From: Providencia stuartii
GTDB taxonomy: Bacteria > Pseudomonadota > Gammaproteobacteria > Enterobacterales > Enterobacteriaceae
NCBI RefSeq assembly: GCF_029277985.1
Contig: NZ_CP119546.1
Coordinates: forward strand, 2,852,001 to 2,916,000
DNA length: 64,000 nt
Direction of reading: 5' to 3'
Shown: positions 59,632 through 64,000 of the stretch, one piece after another
Numbering within the stretch: position 1 is the first letter of the stretch
Layout of the letters: every line of letters starts with the position of its first letter
Translations under genes and position numbers: made by a program
The notes under the pieces: model-generated
What the model saw: only the letters and a program-made list of their open reading frames with translations
What the model was told of the DNA's origin: nothing
The model's database searches: none

Positions 59632-60222
59632 TCACATTACCGCTTTAGTAATGCCATCCTGTCGATATACCGTTATATCGGCGAGATGTTCGGAAAGTTT
59701 ACGTTTTTTTATTGCCCTTGATGGCGGTTGGCATAAACTGCAAGTAAAACTATTTTCGGGTATATGTGCATAAGTAATAAAAGAGCCATGGCAACAGCTA
59801 CATACAGAGCTTTGCAACATGCCGCTTTCAACAAAACGAACAAGTGTCCACGCGCGTGTTAAAGCTAATAATGGTTCTTCTGATTGTGGTGCGCATTGTT
59901 CCAAGTACAAACGATAAGCCTTTACAATGGCATCCACACCTTTGCAACGCCCTGTATTGATTAAAAACTGATAGGCGTTATAAAACATGGATGAATGGAT
60001 ATTCTGTTCCCATGTCATAAACCAATCTGTTGAGAACGGTAACATTCCCTTTGGTGGTGGGCACCCTCTTAACTCTTTATATAAACGAATTAACCTCCCG
60101 CGGCTAATTTGAGTCTCACTTTCTAGCATTTGGAGACGAGCACCTAAAGAAATCAGTTCCATCGCAAGGCGAATATCGCTAGCTTCTTTAACAATACTTT
60201 TTTCAGTAATGCTACTCATCAT
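59632..60222 (-). CDS. flhC: Flagellar master activator subunit FlhC
   Basis: Forms FlhD4C2, the class 1 activator. The protein is nearly identical to E. coli over [26 protein letters not shown] and [18 protein letters not shown]. The zinc-binding Cys cluster ([10 protein letters not shown] ... TCSLC, about 136-160) is intact. It has 196 residues (E. coli 192). The ATGA overlap couples it to flhD. Confidence 0.97.
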   Translation of the reverse strand: MMSSITEKSIVKEASDIRLAMELISLGARLQMLESETQISRGRLIRLYKELRGCPPPKGMLPFSTDWFMTWEQNIHSSMFYNAYQFLINTGRCKGVDAIVKAYRLYLEQCAPQSEEPLLALTRAWTLVRFVESGMLQSSVCSCCHGSFITYAHIPENSFTCSLCQPPSRAIKKRKLSEHLADITVYRQDGITKAVM

Positions 60223-60566
60223 TTTCTCGCTGTTTCATTGTCATTTGCCTTGTGCGTTTGCAACAAGTGAGTTGAAAGTAATATACCTGTATGAATTTGT
60301 TGTAATTCATCTACCCTTGAGTCACGAGTTAATTTCTCTATTGTGCCACTGTTTTCAAATCTAAATTGACAGATAAGCTGGTTTGTCTCTGCTAATTTGA
60401 CCAATTGAGGGAGAGAAAGATCTGCTAATGTATTCGCCATTGATTCAGAAATACCAAGCCGGAACATAGCAGAGGCCTTTTCCTGGGAGATAAGTTTTTG
60501 AGCAAGCAGTAGATATGAAAGATTAATATCGTATATATGCTTCAGAAAATCAGTTGTTGAGGTCAT
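60219..60566 (-). CDS. flhD: Flagellar master activator subunit FlhD
   Basis: The partner of FlhC. It has 115 residues, close to E. coli FlhD (116-119). [32 protein letters not shown] is conserved. AAAAGGAAA directly precedes the ATG. It is first in flhDC and is followed downstream by the motAB-cheAW genes. Confidence 0.96.
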   Translation of the reverse strand: MTSTTDFLKHIYDINLSYLLLAQKLISQEKASAMFRLGISESMANTLADLSLPQLVKLAETNQLICQFRFENSGTIEKLTRDSRVDELQQIHTGILLSTHLLQTHKANDNETARK

Positions 60567-60993
60567 TTTTTTTCCTTTTAAATATTACCTACATCTACGT
60601 TCAAATAGGACAAACATGAAGTTTAAATGTGTTTCTATAACCTAATTTTTAATAATTAGAAAAATATACTAGGTGACAGTCTCCATTGCCTTTTCATGTG
60701 ATTCATTAAGCGAATACCTAGTAAGGGGTATAAAATACTCAAAAATTAAAACTTAAATTAAATCTATTTCCTGAATACCTACAGACAATAATGGCAAAGC
60801 TAAAATTTGAATAAATGTCGGAATTTACCGATATCAATTTCAGTCGGTATTTATTATGCACCACTGGATTAACTATTCAAGATGCTTATGTTTCTTTTTA
60901 TTCCTTTAGGGTAACAATCCATCGATTCATAAAGATTTCTTCATTATATCTTTATCTTACTCTTCCATATCTCAAATAACCGCGACACATAAG

Positions 60994-61033
60994 ATCAACT
61001 TAAACCAAATGATAGGATTTTAGTTGATTTTTT
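60994..61033 (+). terminator. Plus-strand terminator-like hairpin without a recognised gene
   Basis: ATCAACTTAAA pairs with TTTTAGTTGAT (10 of 11) and is followed by six T. No plus-strand gene lies before it; an unannotated small RNA is one possibility. Confidence 0.5.
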
Positions 61034-61092
61034 CACTCCTATTTATTGAATAAACAACGCAAATAACCAATCACAACATACAAAACAGGATA

Positions 61093-61106
61093 TTGATCCA
61101 TATCAA
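61093..61106. promoter_or_regulatory. FNR-type binding site
   Basis: TTGATCCATATCAA matches the FNR consensus TTGATNNNNATCAA at every specified base. It lies 527 bp upstream of the flhD start and about 1.4 kb upstream of the fimbrial genes, so the target is unclear. Confidence 0.6.
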
Positions 61107-61338
61107 ACAAAGTTATTAAGAAAGTCCAGACCAACTTCGTGGTAGGTCAAAATAACAGCTACAACAAATTTCACTTTATCTATTAAATTTCAATTAGTTC
61201 GATAAACCCAATATTATTCATTCAAAATTTCTCAACATAGAGTGGCTATTTTAAATACAGAATATTAAATGATGCATTATTAATTCCACTTAATATTTGA
61301 TAAGTAAAATTTATGAATGAGATGCTATTGATTATTAT

Positions 61339-61365
61339 TCACCCTTACTTTTTAGGGTGATTTTT
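61339..61365 (+). terminator. Rho-independent terminator-like hairpin
   Basis: TCACCCT / AGGGTGA with an 8 nt loop and five T after. Like the one at 61018 it has no recognised gene before it on the plus strand. Confidence 0.6.
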
Positions 61366-62498
61366 ACTCATAAAAGAGTAGGTCATTTTTCATATAAAAC
61401 TGAATTTCTATATATGTAAATTCAGCTGACTAATATTTATTTTGGTTAAGTTAATTATTTAAAGTATTACACTTTTATTAATTACATAATAAATTCCCTT
61501 TTTACGAGTAAATTATTCTAGGCTGTTTTTTTTAATGAAATGATCAACCTACATTTCCAAAGCTACTGTCATTAAAGCTAAAAAGACAAATTATTCGCAT
61601 GTTAAAAATACATTTTTTATTAATTTTTTGTTTCAATTGTTATTTCACTGTTTGTGAAAAACCATAAGTTTTCAAGGATTATCCGATTAACGCTTTTTTT
61701 TAATAGAGATAAAATTTGCTTTCATAGTGGACACCAGATAGTAACTAAAAGAGATTATCAATACATGTTACTATATATTTTTATTTTAACAATCCACTCA
61801 TTTCCTCAAAGGCAACATAAGTAAAATTTCTTAGTCACCATTCGACCTAACCATCAACTCTCTCTTTTCATTTCAAATTTTCATTTGAAGCGTAAATTTT
61901 GATTTTAAGACTAAATTGCTAGCTTTTTAGACATAAAAAGTGATGATGAAAATGTGAATGACATCACAATCCATTTTGGAGTTTCTGAAAATTTTCTAAT
62001 TAATTCGCTCATTTTGATGAAAACTCGTGACGCAAATTCACCTTGTCATGCCCCAAAGCATTAACAAAATATTCTGCTGCTGAGTTACGCTAACTGCCAT
62101 GGAAAGCTATCTACTTTACGAAACGCTTGCTATTTAATCGATTAAAAATACAAAAAAACCAAATAAAAACATAGACAAACATAAACAAGAAAAGCCCCTA
62201 ATAATCAGCTTTATTTGCAAACCAAAACTCAAACAACTGATTTAGTTTTCATTTTTTACTGCTTAAAATCACGACGCCGCTCAAGCAGTGTTCGTTTTTT
62301 AAACAATAAAAATGTAAACATTATTAATACGTTATCTAGAGCCTCAGGATGATCAAAGATTAAAATACAAAAAATAATGGATAATAATATTGCCTTTACT
62401 CCAATTATGATTAAACAATTAACACATCTGAGTTGTTAAAACAGAAAAGCCCATGATTAATATATATCTATGCCAGAGACGGCTATGCGAGGTTTTCT

Positions 62499-63023
62499 AT
62501 GCTATTGACAGTGAAGAAAACACAATTTCTTATTGGGTTAGCTTTTGTATCATCGCCATTTTATGGTGCTAACTTAGCAACAACGTCCTTTCAAGTACTC
62601 ATGACAGTCACCAGTACTTGTCAGATCAGTGTTGGCTCAAATATCAACTTAGGATCAGTCACTTCAAATACCACCAATTTATCTTCAAGTAATATACTCA
62701 GTGTCACTTGCTCAAAAAACACACCATTTAATATTGGACTCGCTCCCTCTCTTGCAAATAAAGGTACTGACGAAGGTAGTGGCTATTTAGCACCACTCAC
62801 CAATCCAACAGGCAATACAGATAGGATCCCCTATCAATTAAAGCAAACCTCTGCAACTGGCACTAATTGGGGAAATACAACAACATTATTTGATGAAGGA
62901 AATGGGGTGTCTGGAACAGGTAATGGAGAAACGCAAACTTTCACCGTTTATGCCGTGGTGACGAATGCCAATTTTACACCGGATACCTATTCTGATGTAG
63001 TTACGGTCAACGTTAATTACTAA
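62499..63023 (+). CDS. Spore coat protein U domain (Csu-type) fimbrial subunit
   Basis: A secreted fimbrial subunit of the SCPU/CsuA-type family, assembled by the archaic chaperone-usher pathway. A signal peptide (to about residue 27) is followed by a TSTCQISVG beta strand, a central loop with a second Cys (SVTCSKN) for the pilin disulfide, and a terminal strand TYSDVVTVNVNY. It has 174 residues. GAGG lies 7 nt before the ATG. It is first of subunit-chaperone-usher. Confidence 0.88.
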   Translation: MLLTVKKTQFLIGLAFVSSPFYGANLATTSFQVLMTVTSTCQISVGSNINLGSVTSNTTNLSSSNILSVTCSKNTPFNIGLAPSLANKGTDEGSGYLAPLTNPTGNTDRIPYQLKQTSATGTNWGNTTTLFDEGNGVSGTGNGETQTFTVYAVVTNANFTPDTYSDVVTVNVNY

Positions 63024-63054
63024 ACGTGACTGTTTCAGTATAAGGAAGAGCAAA

Positions 63055-63771
63055 TTGATTAAATGCCCCCTTATTCTACTGTTCATCAACCTACTCGCTA
63101 CTATCAGTTTTTCCAACCAGATAAGTGCGAGTGGGTTGCAAGTCACACCCGTGACATTGACATTCACCGCGCAACAAAAAGCAGCCGGAATTTGGTTAAG
63201 TAATAATGGAAAAGACCTTATACAAGTTCAGGTGAGAACATTTATCTGGCAACAAAAGAATTTAGGTAACCAATTAACACCAACTCGAGATATCATTATT
63301 AGTCCACCAATGATAAAGCTTCTCCCCAATGAACAACAGCTCATCAGGGTTATTCGTAACAACAACCTACTAGGGAGCCAAGAACAAGCATATCGACTCT
63401 CAATTAATGAAATTCCATTACCTCAGAAAAACAGCAGTCATTTACGGCTTGTTTTACATTATTCATTGCCTATTTTTATTCAACCTTTAAACATGCCTCC
63501 TCCCAGCACGTTATTAGAATGGCAAATAAAAAAATTCCAATCCCAAAGCTATCTAGTTATACATAACAGAGGCAATACGCATGCCCAGCTGTCAGATATT
63601 CGTTTGATAAATTGCAGAGGTAAAACGACGGTAATTAATTCAGGTTTATTAGGATACGTCTTACCGCAATCCACTATGCAATGGAATATTAAACTGACTG
63701 ACCTATGCTCCGCCCCCAACAACCAAATAAAAGTTATGATCAATGGTGAGCGACAATCCTACCCCCTCTAA
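63055..63771 (+). CDS. Periplasmic fimbrial chaperone (CsuC-type)
   Basis: A PapD-like periplasmic chaperone. The signal peptide (about 1-24) precedes LQVTPVTLTFTAQQKAAGIWLSN and the subunit-binding edge strand (LLPNEQQLIRVIR); the second Ig-like domain follows. It has 238 residues. The start is TTG, chosen because AGGAAGAG lies 5-6 nt before it and no in-frame ATG leaves a signal peptide. It overlaps the usher start by 29 bp. Confidence 0.9.
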   Translation: MIKCPLILLFINLLATISFSNQISASGLQVTPVTLTFTAQQKAAGIWLSNNGKDLIQVQVRTFIWQQKNLGNQLTPTRDIIISPPMIKLLPNEQQLIRVIRNNNLLGSQEQAYRLSINEIPLPQKNSSHLRLVLHYSLPIFIQPLNMPPPSTLLEWQIKKFQSQSYLVIHNRGNTHAQLSDIRLINCRGKTTVINSGLLGYVLPQSTMQWNIKLTDLCSAPNNQIKVMINGERQSYPL

Positions 63772-64000
63772 TCGCTTTCATCATCATTACTTAGCAGATA
63801 TCTCACTGCTATGCGTGATGTTTTATCCCCTATTTGTTATCGCTCAATCCGATATCACCTCTACGACAGTGGAATATGTGTTCAATGACACAACGCCATT
63901 ATCAGGTACCGAACTGTATCTTGAAGTCACAATTAACCAAACTCATTTTGGTATTGCTCGTTTTGGCTACGATAATGGTCGGCTGTGTACCACGACAGAA
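63743..64000 (+). CDS. Outer-membrane fimbrial usher, N-terminal part (CsuD-type)
   Basis: Partial; it runs off the window end. 86 codons are visible. After a basic/His-rich start (VSDNPTPSNRFHHH) there is a hydrophobic signal stretch (DISLLCVMFYPLFVIAQ), then mature SDITSTTVEYVFNDTTPLSG, as expected at the N-terminus of a usher. The ATG at 63743 (or GTG at 63746) is inside the chaperone gene. Its identity follows mainly from context and N-terminal character. Confidence 0.75.
   Translation, partial: MVSDNPTPSNRFHHHYLADISLLCVMFYPLFVIAQSDITSTTVEYVFNDTTPLSGTELYLEVTINQTHFGIARFGYDNGRLCTTTE

Larger units (their letters stand above)
60567..62498. other. 1.9 kb gene-free regulatory region upstream of flhDC
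   Basis: No coding sequence could be supported in any frame. It separates flhD (minus) from the fimbrial operon (plus). Visible elements are a perfect FNR-type box, two plus-strand terminator-like hairpins, and an inverted repeat TACCGA / TCGGTA near 60827-60850, all listed or reported. Long flhDC control regions are normal in enterics, but this one is longer than usual. Confidence 0.6.

Overview
The window is a stretch of a gammaproteobacterial chromosome. Gene content, low GC, protein similarity to the E. coli/Proteus families and one contiguous flagellar locus point to the Enterobacterales family Morganellaceae, most likely Providencia or a close relative. The genus is inferred from recall; no search was run.

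Layout. 1-1000: left-edge start of an unidentified minus-strand gene, a structured leader region, and cutA. 1.1-7.2 kb: the glycine-betaine synthesis and choline uptake cluster (betIBA divergent from betT) with a BetI-type palindrome between them. 7.3-8.7 kb: a GH18 (chitinase-like) protein and a small secreted protein of unknown role. 8.9-11.5 kb: kdgR divergent from kdgK-eda, the last steps of hexuronate/pectin breakdown, with a KdgR box in the gap.

11.6-60.6 kb: essentially a complete flagellar and chemotaxis locus. Order: fliA, fliC | fliDST | (def, a YadA-type adhesin gene) | fliE | fliFGHIJK, fliLMNOPQR | type I-F CRISPR array | flgLK, flgJIHGFEDCB | flgA, flgMN | flhAB | (a zinc-ribbon protein gene) | cheZYBR, two chemoreceptors, cheWA, motBA, flhCD. 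FlhD4C2 drives the hook-basal-body operons, FliA (sigma-28) drives the late genes, and FlgM holds FliA until export. Good sigma-28 promoters are visible before fliC, fliD, flgK, flgM and one receptor gene. fliZ and flhE are not found at their usual sites.

60.6-62.5 kb: a 1.9 kb AT-rich gene-free region upstream of flhD with a perfect FNR half-site pair and two plus-strand terminators that no recognised gene explains. 62.5-64.0 kb: the start of a spore-coat-U/Csu-type chaperone-usher fimbrial operon, cut by the window end.

The most unusual part is 30.3-31.35 kb: a 12-repeat I-F CRISPR array with 11 spacers and no cas genes in the window, lodged between fliR and flgL, with two decayed repeats 290-365 bp beyond its leader-distal end. 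Other non-flagellar insertions in the locus are the second peptide deformylase gene, the minimal trimeric autotransporter, the zinc-ribbon protein and a possible gene relic between flgN and flhA.
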